Virus record (IMG/VR): IMGVR_UViG_3300034093_001163 | Span: 1-47,011 of that record | Source of the DNA: a virus | DNA: 47,011 nt | Strand: one strand, 5' to 3' | Shown here: positions 1 to 7,920 of the stretch, one piece after another | Layout of the letters: each line of letters begins with the position of its first letter | Position numbering within the stretch: position 1 is the stretch's first letter | The notes under the pieces: model-generated | Databases searched by the model: none | Told to the model about the DNA's origin: nothing | Seen by the model: only the letters and a program-made list of their open reading frames with translations | Translations under genes and position numbers: made by a program

Positions 1-70
1 TAGCGATAGCAGTTTCACGTACAGCTTTAGCATCAGCAATTGCTTCTTTCAACAATTTTGAACTTGCCAT
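1..70 (-). CDS. Partial CDS (N-terminus), probable prohead core scaffold or capsid protein
   Basis: Only the first 23 codons lie in the window. They run from an ATG at 68-70 off the left edge and begin MASSKLLKEAIADAKAVRET. The stretch is alanine-rich, charged and helical, which fits a prohead core (gp22-like) protein. By T4 gene order (20-21-22-23) the gene after the protease cluster should be the scaffold or the major capsid protein. An AAGGA-type ribosome site lies just upstream of the ATG. Assignment is by position and composition only; the rest of the gene is outside the window. Confidence 0.5.
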   Translation of the reverse strand, partial: MASSKLLKEAIADAKAVRETAIA

Positions 71-182
71 TTGTTTTCCTTATTTATCGGATTTCTTAAG
101 CTATTGTATTGTGAGCTTAAATAGAATTTGTTTGATTGGTGTTTTCACTGCTCATAGAACGAGAGTATTCATTTACCAATAG

Positions 183-204
183 AAAAACCTATATAAAATA
201 GGTT
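183..204 (-). terminator. Intrinsic terminator after the DUF3008-type gene
   Basis: Read on the minus strand this is a 6-bp stem (AACCTA/TAGGTT) with a 7-nt AT-rich loop, followed by a T-run. It lies between the stop of the gene ending at 268 and the start of the next gene at 70. It should reduce readthrough into the scaffold/capsid gene, so that gene probably has its own promoter within 71-180. The stem is short and AT-rich, so efficiency may be partial. Confidence 0.6.
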
Positions 205-213
205 ATTGTTAAG

Positions 214-223
214 AATAAATATA
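214..223 (-). promoter_or_regulatory. Possible phage late-promoter element upstream of a terminator
   Basis: On the minus strand the sequence reads TATATTTATTC, matching the recurrent ATA[T/C]TTAT element seen upstream of other operons here. It is unusual because the terminator-like hairpin at 183-204 lies between it and the gene it would serve (start at 70), which would make the hairpin an attenuator. In such AT-rich sequence a chance match is quite possible. Confidence 0.3.
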
Positions 224-267
224 TAAAATTTTACAAAACGTAAAAAATCTATACTTTTCTTTAGAAT

Positions 268-783
268 TTATTTATTATTAGAAGTTCTATCTTTAGATAA
301 TGTTTTCATTGCATTTCTTAAAGTAGATTGTATTTTAGCTCTTTTAACAGGATCTTTTTGTGCACCTATTTGAGCTCTTAGTACTTTAATTCTATTATTT
401 GTATTTTGTGCTTTTTCGGCAGGAGAAACTTTTTTTGTAGGAATATCTTCGGTTACTACCGATTCGTTGGGTACGCAATTTGGAACTTGTCTGCCACCCT
501 TATTTTTCATACCAACTTGCTTATATCCTTTCCAGCAAGCTTCACATTGTAATTGTTCATTCATAAAAGATTCTCTTAAAGTTTCTCTTATAATTTCTTT
601 AATATATGATTCAACTTTATTTGGTAATCCTTTGTGTTTTGTTGATGCGAAATCTTTAGCATCTTTATCAGTCATACTATCAGCTGCTTTTTCAACTTCT
701 TTAGATGGTGCTTCCATGTCTCCTTTTTGTACTGCATGAACCATACCCATAAATCGTTGTTGTGCTTTAGATACTGCTGGCAT
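268..783 (-). CDS. DUF3008-type head-cluster protein with CWKGY...VPNC peptide
   Basis: This 171-residue protein begins MPAVSKAQQRFMGMVHAVQK and carries the DFASTKHKGLP signature near residue 45-55, both typical of DUF3008 proteins found in phages and plasmids. A second short element, CWKGYKQVGMKNKGGR followed by VPNCVP (about residues 83-105), is one I recall recurring in unrelated head-region proteins of marine T4-like phages. The tail is basic and helical. It is the last gene of the protease cluster, 1 nt after the preceding gene, and is followed by a terminator. The function of DUF3008 is unknown; a structural or head-assembly role is inferred from position. Confidence 0.65.
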   Translation of the reverse strand: MPAVSKAQQRFMGMVHAVQKGDMEAPSKEVEKAADSMTDKDAKDFASTKHKGLPNKVESYIKEIIRETLRESFMNEQLQCEACWKGYKQVGMKNKGGRQVPNCVPNESVVTEDIPTKKVSPAEKAQNTNNRIKVLRAQIGAQKDPVKRAKIQSTLRNAMKTLSKDRTSNNK

Positions 784-784
784 A

Positions 785-1291
785 TTAATTAGAATAAGTT
801 TCGTAATCTTTTAACCATTTTTTGTAATAGTTAATTAAATCTAAGTTTACCGCTATTGATTTTTTAATATTTTCTTTTTTATTGTTTGGTAAACTTTTAT
901 TATCTTTAAGTTGTTGTACTAATAGTTTATTAGTTTCTTCCAAATTTTTAATCAACATTTCCAATCTCTTTGTTTCGGAATCTTCGTTTATAGTACCTTC
1001 GTTTGTTCCATATTCGTGATAATTAGATGATGCTTGAGAAATAAAGTTTTCTGCATTAGTAATATGGTCTTGAATCCAAGCTGGAATATCTTTTTCAGCT
1101 TCTCCCATTTTAGCTTTCAATTCCGTTGCCATCTTAATAATAGTATCTAATGAATTGTTTGCCATAGATACTTCATGGTCTTCACCTTCCCCTTCTTTAA
1201 TAAAAGCGGTTGCGAATGGATTAGAAATTACTTTACCCATTTCAAATTTACCAAATGCTTTTTGAGATATCAATCCACCTAAACGAATCAT
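785..1291 (-). CDS. Head-cluster protein with the IPAWIQDHITNAENFISQA module
   Basis: This 168-residue protein has three visible parts. A short N-terminus is followed by a module from EVSMANNSLD to about ISQASSNYHEY (residues about 39-93), which I recall as a recurrent helical cassette in proteins of marine T4-like and jumbo phages. A basic helical or coiled-coil C-terminus (about 105-168) follows. It lies between the protease cluster and the scaffold/capsid gene, 2 nt after its upstream neighbour. No catalytic motif is visible; a small virion or head-assembly protein is the likeliest reading. Confidence 0.55.
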   Translation of the reverse strand: MIRLGGLISQKAFGKFEMGKVISNPFATAFIKEGEGEDHEVSMANNSLDTIIKMATELKAKMGEAEKDIPAWIQDHITNAENFISQASSNYHEYGTNEGTINEDSETKRLEMLIKNLEETNKLLVQQLKDNKSLPNNKKENIKKSIAVNLDLINYYKKWLKDYETYSN

Positions 1292-1293
1292 AA

Positions 1294-1842
1294 TTATTTC
1301 TTTTTATTTCCTAATCTTTCATGCATTGTATCAGTAGAGATATCTGCAATCTCATAGTAACGATTTAAGATGTGACCCATATCTTCATATAAAGAATGCA
1401 ATCTTTCATCCATTGCTTTTGCTTCAACAGCAAATTTATCAAATGATTTACCCATCTTATCCAATTCCTGCATATTTCTTTTTACAGTAACTGCATCAAA
1501 CCAATCACCACTTTCTCTTAATGTCATTTCCTTTGCAGCCTCAACGATAGCACCTAAAGTATTTGCAACCTCAGTCATATCTGATTGTCTTTTCATTTGG
1601 TCTTGGAAAGTGTTGTAAGTAGAAATTATTTCTAAGAAGTGTTTTTTAACTTCAGTAGATAATTTTCTATCTTCTAAGTTTTCAGCTAAACTGAATTTAC
1701 CATTAACTATCTTTACTTCTTTCAAGTTAGTTTTACGGATATCATTGTATGCTTTAGCTACAGTTGTTCCTTTATTGCCATCAACTTTTAAGGTTATCTT
1801 ATTGTTGTGTACGAAATCGTATATATCAAAGTTCTTTGCCAT
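1294..1842 (-). CDS. Head-assembly protein of unknown function
   Basis: This 182-residue protein has a small beta-rich N-terminus (about 1-55) and a long charged helical region (about 60-175). It starts 2 nt after the stop of the prohead protease gene and was clearly co-transcribed with it. In T4 the gene after 21 is 22, the prohead core scaffold, and the helical, charge-rich composition is compatible with a core component, but I see no family-specific signature. There are no cysteines, transmembrane segments or enzymatic motifs. Confidence 0.5.
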   Translation of the reverse strand: MAKNFDIYDFVHNNKITLKVDGNKGTTVAKAYNDIRKTNLKEVKIVNGKFSLAENLEDRKLSTEVKKHFLEIISTYNTFQDQMKRQSDMTEVANTLGAIVEAAKEMTLRESGDWFDAVTVKRNMQELDKMGKSFDKFAVEAKAMDERLHSLYEDMGHILNRYYEIADISTDTMHERLGNKKK

Positions 1843-1844
1843 TA

Positions 1845-2441
1845 TTATGCTATTTCAGTTATTATTTCTCTCATTAAGTCTTGTGCTTTACAGAAATCTC
1901 CGCAAACATCAGTTCCGATTTGTTGTAAACCTCTATTAACCGATTCGTTTACAGGTACCATAAATGCACCATGTGTAGATGGGTTAGAAACAAAATCCCA
2001 ACCAATCAATTCAAAATCTTCTTGTACCTCTACTTTGTTTCCAGATAAGTTACGAGTAGAACCCATACCTCTTGATGAGATACCTAATAGAATACCAGCC
2101 TTCAATAATTCTTTTAAGATATTACCAGATGGAGTAGATAGAACTTCAACAGTTCCAACTAAATCATCACCGTCCCAATGAATCTCTCTAATATTATGAG
2201 AAACATTCTTTAAGTTGATTACAGTAGAATCCGGATGGTCTAATTCACCTAATGCTCTACGCTCTTTGATGAATTGTTCATACTTCTTAGCTTCTCTCAT
2301 TAAGATTTCTTTCGGATAAATTCTTCCGTTTTGATTCTCAGCACCAGCTCTTTGTAGAATACCTTTAACAATGGTTCTTCCACCTTCATCTTCTTGTACC
2401 TTTCCCTCAAATAATTTTGTTTCTATTAAAAGTCCTTTCAT
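1845..2441 (-). CDS. 21: Prohead maturation protease (T4 gp21-like, S78/U9 family)
   Basis: This serine protease cleaves scaffold and capsid proteins inside the prohead during head maturation. In 198 residues it shows the expected fold signatures: NQNGRIYPKEIL (about 37-47), the catalytic-histidine motif ELDHP with His69, the serine motif GISSRGMGS with Ser122 or Ser123, and a following acidic motif near WDFVSNP (Asp149). The length fits the T4 gp21 family (about 200 residues). It sits downstream of terminase and portal, as in T4, but three extra small genes separate it from the portal. The short C-terminal helix after residue 165 may be an autoprocessing segment. Confidence 0.92.
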   Translation of the reverse strand: MKGLLIETKLFEGKVQEDEGGRTIVKGILQRAGAENQNGRIYPKEILMREAKKYEQFIKERRALGELDHPDSTVINLKNVSHNIREIHWDGDDLVGTVEVLSTPSGNILKELLKAGILLGISSRGMGSTRNLSGNKVEVQEDFELIGWDFVSNPSTHGAFMVPVNESVNRGLQQIGTDVCGDFCKAQDLMREIITEIA

Positions 2442-2450
2442 TATATATTC

Positions 2451-2948
2451 TTAGTGTTTAAGTAAATCATTTATTACTTTATCGTATAATCTCATACTAT
2501 TTGTATTACCGGCGCCATCAAATCTTTTTTCTTTTTGTAAATATGAAACAACTTTATTTTTTAAAAGTTTTTCAACATCATTATTTTGAATCATTTTTTT
2601 GATAGCTGCTTTAAAATCATCTAGTTCAGGAAATTCATTACCATCAGCATCTCTTGCTTCATTTTTACTAGCTCTTAAATCTGCTAAATCATCTCCCTCA
2701 ATATCACCATCCTTATCAGCATCTAATTTTTTCTGCCCACCAACTAATGCTTCATTCTTATCACCCTTACCATTCCAAGCAGTATCTACTTTATTAAAAA
2801 ATGCTTTCTTTTCTTCATCACTCATAGATGGGATAGATTTTCCAGCTTTTTCTAATGCTTTAGCAAAGAATGCTTGATATTCGTTTTCTTCTACCATTAC
2901 TTCTTTAACTAATTCTTTTAGTCTTGATTTTGTAATTGATGTGTTCAT
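2451..2948 (-). CDS. Head-cluster protein with EF-hand-like calcium loop
   Basis: This 165-residue acidic protein is built from short elements. After an N-terminal helix (KELVKEVMVEENEY) comes FFAKALEKAGKSIPSM...FFNKVDTAW (about 26-55), a cassette I recall in many marine phage head proteins. Next is an EF-hand-type loop, DADKDGDIEGDD (about 76-87), with the canonical D-x-D-x-D-G-x-I spacing. A helical C-terminus ends the protein. The gene lies 9 nt upstream of the prohead protease and 1 nt after its own upstream neighbour. It may be a calcium-binding prohead core protein removed by the protease, but this is inferred from position. Confidence 0.55.
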   Translation of the reverse strand: MNTSITKSRLKELVKEVMVEENEYQAFFAKALEKAGKSIPSMSDEEKKAFFNKVDTAWNGKGDKNEALVGGQKKLDADKDGDIEGDDLADLRASKNEARDADGNEFPELDDFKAAIKKMIQNNDVEKLLKNKVVSYLQKEKRFDGAGNTNSMRLYDKVINDLLKH

Positions 2949-2949
2949 A

Positions 2950-3537
2950 TTATAATGTTCTAATTTTTTCTGAAAGATTCATTAGCCTTTCTTTTATCTT
3001 ATGTAAACTCTTATTTGTTCTTTTATAGTAATCTCCTCTCTTAACTCCATTCTCATTCTTTATTTTAGAATACCAGTTAACAAATTTCTCTACCTCACCT
3101 AATTGTTGTTTGATAGATGTTACACCTCTACTCATTTTAGCTTTAGGTGAACCATCTCCGTTTTTAATTTCTAACCAACGATTTTCATTTAAACTAGCTT
3201 CCTCATCATCCTTTGCTAATATCATACCACTCTTATCAGCAATACCACCAGCATCTGCTGAACTAATTGCTGTTGGTTTCATTGTTAATGGTTTTTTAGA
3301 ATTAGCAGGAACATCGTTTTTCAACCAATCCTTACCTTCTTCTAAATCATCAACAACTTCACCACCAGTTACGTTAGCTAATCTTTTGTTTTTCTTTGCA
3401 GTTTGACCTGGTTTAGAAAATGCCGCCGGAGTATCATACCCAGCAACTGCACCAGTTCCAGTCATTTCTTCCAATTCCTTTTCGTCTTGGATTTCTTTAA
3501 CTATACCTCTGATTATTTCTTTTAGTCTATTTGACAT
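2950..3537 (-). CDS. Head-cluster protein with TGAVAGYDTPAAF peptide
   Basis: This 195-residue hydrophilic protein starts with a basic amphipathic helix (MSNRLKEIIRGIVKEIQDEK), followed by the peptide TGTGAVAGYDTPAAF (about 26-40), which I recall from other head-region proteins of marine T4-like phages. The middle is low-complexity and probably disordered; the last 65 residues are helical and basic. Its start overlaps the end of the upstream gene by 11 nt, which suggests translational coupling. The short N-terminal KEIIR...E helix is shared in style with neighbouring proteins and may be a common prohead-targeting segment. No enzymatic motif is present. Confidence 0.5.
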   Translation of the reverse strand: MSNRLKEIIRGIVKEIQDEKELEEMTGTGAVAGYDTPAAFSKPGQTAKKNKRLANVTGGEVVDDLEEGKDWLKNDVPANSKKPLTMKPTAISSADAGGIADKSGMILAKDDEEASLNENRWLEIKNGDGSPKAKMSRGVTSIKQQLGEVEKFVNWYSKIKNENGVKRGDYYKRTNKSLHKIKERLMNLSEKIRTL

Positions 3538-4408
3538 TTACCTTTGATTTTAATTCTTTGATTAACTCATAAGAAAGCATGATAGATGAAACATTATTAT
3601 CAGTTACAGTTTTACCAATTTTCATTTTTTCTAAAATAGAAATTGTTTCTGCTAATTTAATAGTAGTAACTTTATCTGATATTTTAGATTTAATTTCTTT
3701 TAGTTCTTTCACAATTTGTGGAAGTTCTACTGCTAAATAATCTTTAAATTTAGATGTATTAGACATGTTATTAATATACTCTTTTAACAAGCCTTTTTGT
3801 TTTTCATCTAAATTTGTGTATTTTTTATTAAAAGTTTCAACAAGAATCTTATAGGTTAGTAATCGTAGGTCTTTATCTTGTTTTTTGTAAGTTTCTATTA
3901 ATTTTGTACTATCAGAAACAGGTTCAACTTTGTTTGAAGTTTGTCTTGAGATAATATTCTCAATTAACGTTATTTTTGAATTGAATACATCCTTAATATC
4001 GTAGTTTTCGGACTTCTTAGATTCAAATACTTTATATATTGAAGCTAATACTTTATAGTTAGTTATAGGAGATGTTAAAAATTGCTCTAATTCAAATTTT
4101 GAATTAATCTCTTTAATAAGATTGTATTTTTCTTTAGATAACTTAGCTACATTCAATTTAGAATGAGCTTGAGATACAGTTTCAACAAACATTTCAGCTT
4201 TTGATTCTGAATTGTATTTTTCTTTTAATAGTAAATCATAAAGACGTAACTCCTTATTTAATTCAGTACCAGATGCAAAGAATTCCTTTACTATATGTTT
4301 TGCGTTCTCCGTTTTGTCTCCATTAAGAACTTCTAATGTTATTTGTCTTACTAATAATTCAAATAACACTCCAGTGTTCTTAACTTTGGAATGTTTTATT
4401 TTTTTCAT
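3527..4408 (-). CDS. Portal-adjacent helical head-cluster protein
   Basis: This 293-residue, almost entirely helical, lysine- and glutamate-rich protein follows the portal gene. The N-terminus KHSKVKNTGVLFELLVRQIT (about residues 5-24) is a motif I remember from conserved hypothetical proteins next to gp20 in marine T4-like phages. The rest looks like helical bundles or coiled coil without catalytic residues. It has its own upstream late-type promoter element at 4451-4460 and heads the run of genes down to the DUF3008-type gene. A structural or head-assembly role is inferred from synteny. Confidence 0.55.
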   Translation of the reverse strand: MKKIKHSKVKNTGVLFELLVRQITLEVLNGDKTENAKHIVKEFFASGTELNKELRLYDLLLKEKYNSESKAEMFVETVSQAHSKLNVAKLSKEKYNLIKEINSKFELEQFLTSPITNYKVLASIYKVFESKKSENYDIKDVFNSKITLIENIISRQTSNKVEPVSDSTKLIETYKKQDKDLRLLTYKILVETFNKKYTNLDEKQKGLLKEYINNMSNTSKFKDYLAVELPQIVKELKEIKSKISDKVTTIKLAETISILEKMKIGKTVTDNNVSSIMLSYELIKELKSKVNVK

Positions 4409-4450
4409 TTATTTACCCTATAATTTAACCTACGTCCATAAACTAACACA

Positions 4451-4460
4451 TATAAATATA
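4451..4460 (-). promoter_or_regulatory. Putative phage late promoter (ATATTTAT class)
   Basis: The minus strand reads TTATATTTATATG, 42 nt upstream of the ATG at 4408, in the gap after the portal gene. It matches the recurrent ATA[T/C]TTAT core found upstream of most virion operons in this window. Confidence 0.5.
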
Positions 4461-4476
4461 AACTTTTTAATGTTTA

Positions 4477-6252
4477 TTAAAATTTACTGTCATCTAATAG
4501 GTTTTTTTCGTCTAAAAGGTCTGATTTTTCTGATTTTTCACTTAAAATCTTCTTTTTTGCCGAAATACCATTGAGATATTGTTGTGCTATTTTTTTATTT
4601 GATTCGTTAGTTCTAGTTTCTCTCTTTCTCTCTTTCTCATTTTCTTTATTTCCCAATGGGTCTCTACCTAATGGATGTTTATCTTTTCCATAAGTATTTC
4701 CCTCTCTTGGTCTACCACCTTTATCCACAATCTCCTGCTTCATTTTTTCAATTTCCTCCTCAACATTTTGTTGTTGTGGTGGGTTAGCCGGGTCTTGTCC
4801 TTGCTGTTCAATTGAATTATAACGGAAACGGTCTTTAAGGTCTAATACTAATTTAGCTCTTTCCATATCCATTTCATCTTCACTCATTCCAAATACATTA
4901 TGGTAAACCCAATCAGTAGATAACATATTTAATCCCTTCATATCGCTTGCTAATCTAACTTTCTCACTCCAAAGATTTACTTTCTCTTGCTCATATATTG
5001 TAGAAGCGTTAGTTAAAGTAAGTTGGAAGTTTGTCATTTCTGAATCATCAATACCTTGTCCAGCCAAATGAACGATTGCAATCTTATATAATTCACTAAC
5101 GATTGTTCTTTGAATTCTTTCGATTGTTCTAGCAAAACGAACATCTTGTGCTGCAAGAGTTGCTTTACCATTCACATCTTCTTCATATCCTAAAAAAGCT
5201 TTAGGTATCTTAAGTGCTGCAAATAATTTAGCCTTTAAGTAATCAATATCCTCTACTGCTGAATACTCTAATCCAGATAAGTTATCAATTGATGTTCCAC
5301 TATCTCCACCTCTAACAGGTAAGAAAAAATCTTCCGTAAGGTTTTGAATATTGTATTTTAAATTGTAATCACCAGTATTCTTATCAACAAATGGAGTTTT
5401 CTTCATTTTGTTGATAATCTTTTGCATGTAGTTATCTACTTCATTAGGATTAATATTACCAATATCAATTTTGAATATTCTTTTTTCAGGAGCTCTCATA
5501 ATACGATGGATTAGCATCGCATCTTCCATTAATTGTAATTGTTTCCAAACTCTACGGCCGTTCTCAATCATAGCCTTACCATATGGAAGAAAGTTTGTAT
5601 CTGAAAGTAAACGGAAGTGGGCAATTTCATAGTTCTCATATTCCTTTTTACCAAATCTATCTAATTCAACCTTAAACTTAACGTAGTTTTGATTCATTGG
5701 GTCAGTACCTTCTAATCTTTCCGTATTATATACAGAATATGGAGTTACATTAATAATACCCTTTCCTTCTGCCATTTCTAATGCTAAAAAGAAATCTCCG
5801 TATTTTACAAGGTTTCTAGTCCAAGGCCAAAGGTTAAATTCTATGTTTATAATATCATAGAATAAGTTATGTAGTATTGCACTTACATTTTCGTTTGATG
5901 ATTTGATTGTTAATATATCACCATACTCATTCTTTGTTGTTGATTCATCCGAATATATATCTAATGCTGATGCTATAATCGGGTCATTATCCATAGCATC
6001 ATAATCTCTAAATAATTCTCTACGAACCTGATGATATGCCATTGATTGTGCACCCTGATTGGTTTCATAGTATGACCTTTGTAACTTTGTATATCTATCT
6101 CTTAGATTTACGAAGTTTGTATTCATTTGTTTTTCATCCGTATCAACAACTCTACGCTTACCATCTTTATCAACGGTAACAATAGCATTTGTTGAGAATA
6201 ATTTCTTTAGTCTACCAAAAAAACTCCTATCATCTATTTCTTGTTCTGCCAT
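4477..6252 (-). CDS. 20: Portal protein (T4 gp20-like)
   Basis: The portal forms the dodecameric ring at the head vertex through which DNA enters, and it nucleates prohead assembly. The 591-residue length is close to T4 gp20 (524). Family hallmarks are visible: YDAMDNDPIIASALDIYSDE (about 84-103), the region ending KRIFKIDIGNINPNEVDNY (about 256-276), and LKIPKAFLGYEEDVNGKATL followed by AQDVRFARTIERIQ (about 345-380). The C-terminal 100 residues are hydrophilic and rich in Glu, Lys and Gln, with a DLLDEKNLLDDSKF acidic end. It follows the large terminase by 71 nt, with its own late-type promoter in the gap. Confidence 0.93.
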   Translation of the reverse strand: MAEQEIDDRSFFGRLKKLFSTNAIVTVDKDGKRRVVDTDEKQMNTNFVNLRDRYTKLQRSYYETNQGAQSMAYHQVRRELFRDYDAMDNDPIIASALDIYSDESTTKNEYGDILTIKSSNENVSAILHNLFYDIINIEFNLWPWTRNLVKYGDFFLALEMAEGKGIINVTPYSVYNTERLEGTDPMNQNYVKFKVELDRFGKKEYENYEIAHFRLLSDTNFLPYGKAMIENGRRVWKQLQLMEDAMLIHRIMRAPEKRIFKIDIGNINPNEVDNYMQKIINKMKKTPFVDKNTGDYNLKYNIQNLTEDFFLPVRGGDSGTSIDNLSGLEYSAVEDIDYLKAKLFAALKIPKAFLGYEEDVNGKATLAAQDVRFARTIERIQRTIVSELYKIAIVHLAGQGIDDSEMTNFQLTLTNASTIYEQEKVNLWSEKVRLASDMKGLNMLSTDWVYHNVFGMSEDEMDMERAKLVLDLKDRFRYNSIEQQGQDPANPPQQQNVEEEIEKMKQEIVDKGGRPREGNTYGKDKHPLGRDPLGNKENEKERKRETRTNESNKKIAQQYLNGISAKKKILSEKSEKSDLLDEKNLLDDSKF

Positions 6253-6296
6253 AATTTATTATTAATTTCTACAAAATCCTATTTTGACATTATATG

Positions 6297-6306
6297 ATAT
6301 AAATAT
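6297..6306 (-). promoter_or_regulatory. Putative phage late promoter upstream of portal
   Basis: The minus strand reads GATATTTATATC, 44 nt before the portal ATG at 6252. It carries the recurrent ATATTTAT core; here the flanks also form a short imperfect dyad. Confidence 0.5.
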
Positions 6307-6323
6307 CGTAATTTATCAAAACA

Positions 6324-7919
6324 CTACAACCATTGGGATAAATCTTCAAATCCATCGCCAACTCTCATTTTCCAAGGGTTATCATCTCTAAAATCACCGC
6401 CACCATATATTCCTTGAGATGCGTTTGATGTTATACCACTTACTGCTTGCTTTGTTAAATCAATACCTTCTTGTCTTAAACGAAGTGCAGTATCTCTTAC
6501 CCAAAGTCCAATTGAAAATGCCATTACTAAGTCATCATTATAACCCTTCATAGCTTCAGCTCTACCATTCATATAGATAAATGTAAATAATTCATCTATC
6601 AAACGAGAAGAACGAACAACTACAGCTTTTTCTCTAAAGTAATCAGTTAATTTAGATATGATTAACGGACGGGTTTTAGAAGTGGTTGAAAAACCAGCTA
6701 CCAATCCCTTATCTTCTGCTCTATACCTATTTGACATTTGATTCTCAACATCAATATATTTCAAATCCTTACTCATATAGAATAAGTTTTTATATCCTCT
6801 ATCAATTACTTGCTGAATTGTTGCCCAACCAATATTTGCGTTCTCTACTACAAGCAATGCATCATTGTATTCAGTTGAAAGTGCTACTAAGAAGTTTCCA
6901 AAATCTTTTGTATCAACTTTACCTTTATATTCTGCTACTTGACTTGAATTAATTATATCAATTACATGACAAGTTGAATAGTCACCACCATCACCTCTAG
7001 CCACATCGGCCACAACCATATATGATTTAGAATAATCAGCATGCTCCCATTTCCAAAGATTTCCATCAAATCCACCCTTCTCAATTGGTTCTTGAATATA
7101 TGTTTCTTTATAAAACATTAATAATTCAGGTTCAATTACAGTTTCACCAGAAGATACAAAATCGCAATCACATTCTTGTGCTGCTTTCTTTACACCTAAT
7201 AATTTCTCTTGTTCATCTCTCCATTTTTGGTCCCTTTCAGGATGTACTGTCCAATGTAATCTGATTGTATTAAATGGATTTCTACTTTCTTCTGCACCAA
7301 TCCAAGTTTGGTGAAACCAATTACCCACACCATTCGGAGTAGATAGTGCAATACAGCTACCACCCGTTGATAGGGTAGATTGCGCTGATACCCAAATCTC
7401 ATCGATATCATCAATGAAGGCGGCCTCATCGAATATAAGAAGTGATAAGGCTTCCGAACGTCCTGCATCAGGAGAGGAAGCAATAGCCTTAATTTGAGAA
7501 CCATTTTGTAAACGAAGGGAAAGTTTGTTATCTTCCATAGACCCACCCTTAAGCCATGTTGGGAGCAAATCATGCATTACTCTAACCTTTGTTACTAAGT
7601 TTTTTGCAACCTCTTGCTTTGTTGCAATTACCAACACATTAAAATCGGAATTGAATATCATTTTCCAAAGTGAAAACCCAGCACAAAGTGTTGAGATACC
7701 AGTTTGACGTGATTTCAATACTACATTAAATCTATTATCTTTAAATTGAGTTAGGGTTTTTTCCTGAAATGGAAATAATTGAAAAGGTATCTTACCTCTA
7801 ACAGGGTGCTGAATCATACAATACTTCTTCATAAAATGTATCGGGTCTACCGCACATTTTTTATATTCTTCTGCAATAATCTCTTTTAGAGATTTCTTTT
7901 GTGTTATACCAGTACTCAT
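6324..7919 (-). CDS. 17: Terminase large subunit (T4 gp17-like)
   Basis: This is the DNA packaging motor ATPase and headful nuclease. In 531 residues the ATPase domain shows KSRQTGIST (69-77) as the deviant Walker A, LLIFDEAAF (160-168) as Walker B with Asp164/Glu165, and the coupling motif ALSTPNG (191-197). The RNase H-like nuclease domain shows VVADVARGDGGDYS with Asp305, LLVVENANIG with Glu359, and YNDDLVMAFS with Asp462/463, giving a full acidic triad. The usual P-loop Lys is replaced by Ile75, as I recall for many marine T4-like terminases. It starts 1 nt after the upstream zinc-binding protein gene. Confidence 0.95.
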   Translation of the reverse strand: MSTGITQKKSLKEIIAEEYKKCAVDPIHFMKKYCMIQHPVRGKIPFQLFPFQEKTLTQFKDNRFNVVLKSRQTGISTLCAGFSLWKMIFNSDFNVLVIATKQEVAKNLVTKVRVMHDLLPTWLKGGSMEDNKLSLRLQNGSQIKAIASSPDAGRSEALSLLIFDEAAFIDDIDEIWVSAQSTLSTGGSCIALSTPNGVGNWFHQTWIGAEESRNPFNTIRLHWTVHPERDQKWRDEQEKLLGVKKAAQECDCDFVSSGETVIEPELLMFYKETYIQEPIEKGGFDGNLWKWEHADYSKSYMVVADVARGDGGDYSTCHVIDIINSSQVAEYKGKVDTKDFGNFLVALSTEYNDALLVVENANIGWATIQQVIDRGYKNLFYMSKDLKYIDVENQMSNRYRAEDKGLVAGFSTTSKTRPLIISKLTDYFREKAVVVRSSRLIDELFTFIYMNGRAEAMKGYNDDLVMAFSIGLWVRDTALRLRQEGIDLTKQAVSGITSNASQGIYGGGDFRDDNPWKMRVGDGFEDLSQWL

Positions 7920-7920
7920 A

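Noticed and set aside
121-180. Very short minus-strand frames (6 and 12 codons) in the leader before the scaffold/capsid gene
   Set aside because: Too short to support; no conserved motif. They could be leader peptides, but there is no evidence.
7196-7573. Alternative minus-strand frame inside the large terminase
   Set aside because: It overlaps the ATPase domain of a terminase with all motifs in the main frame; the alternative protein matches nothing recognisable.
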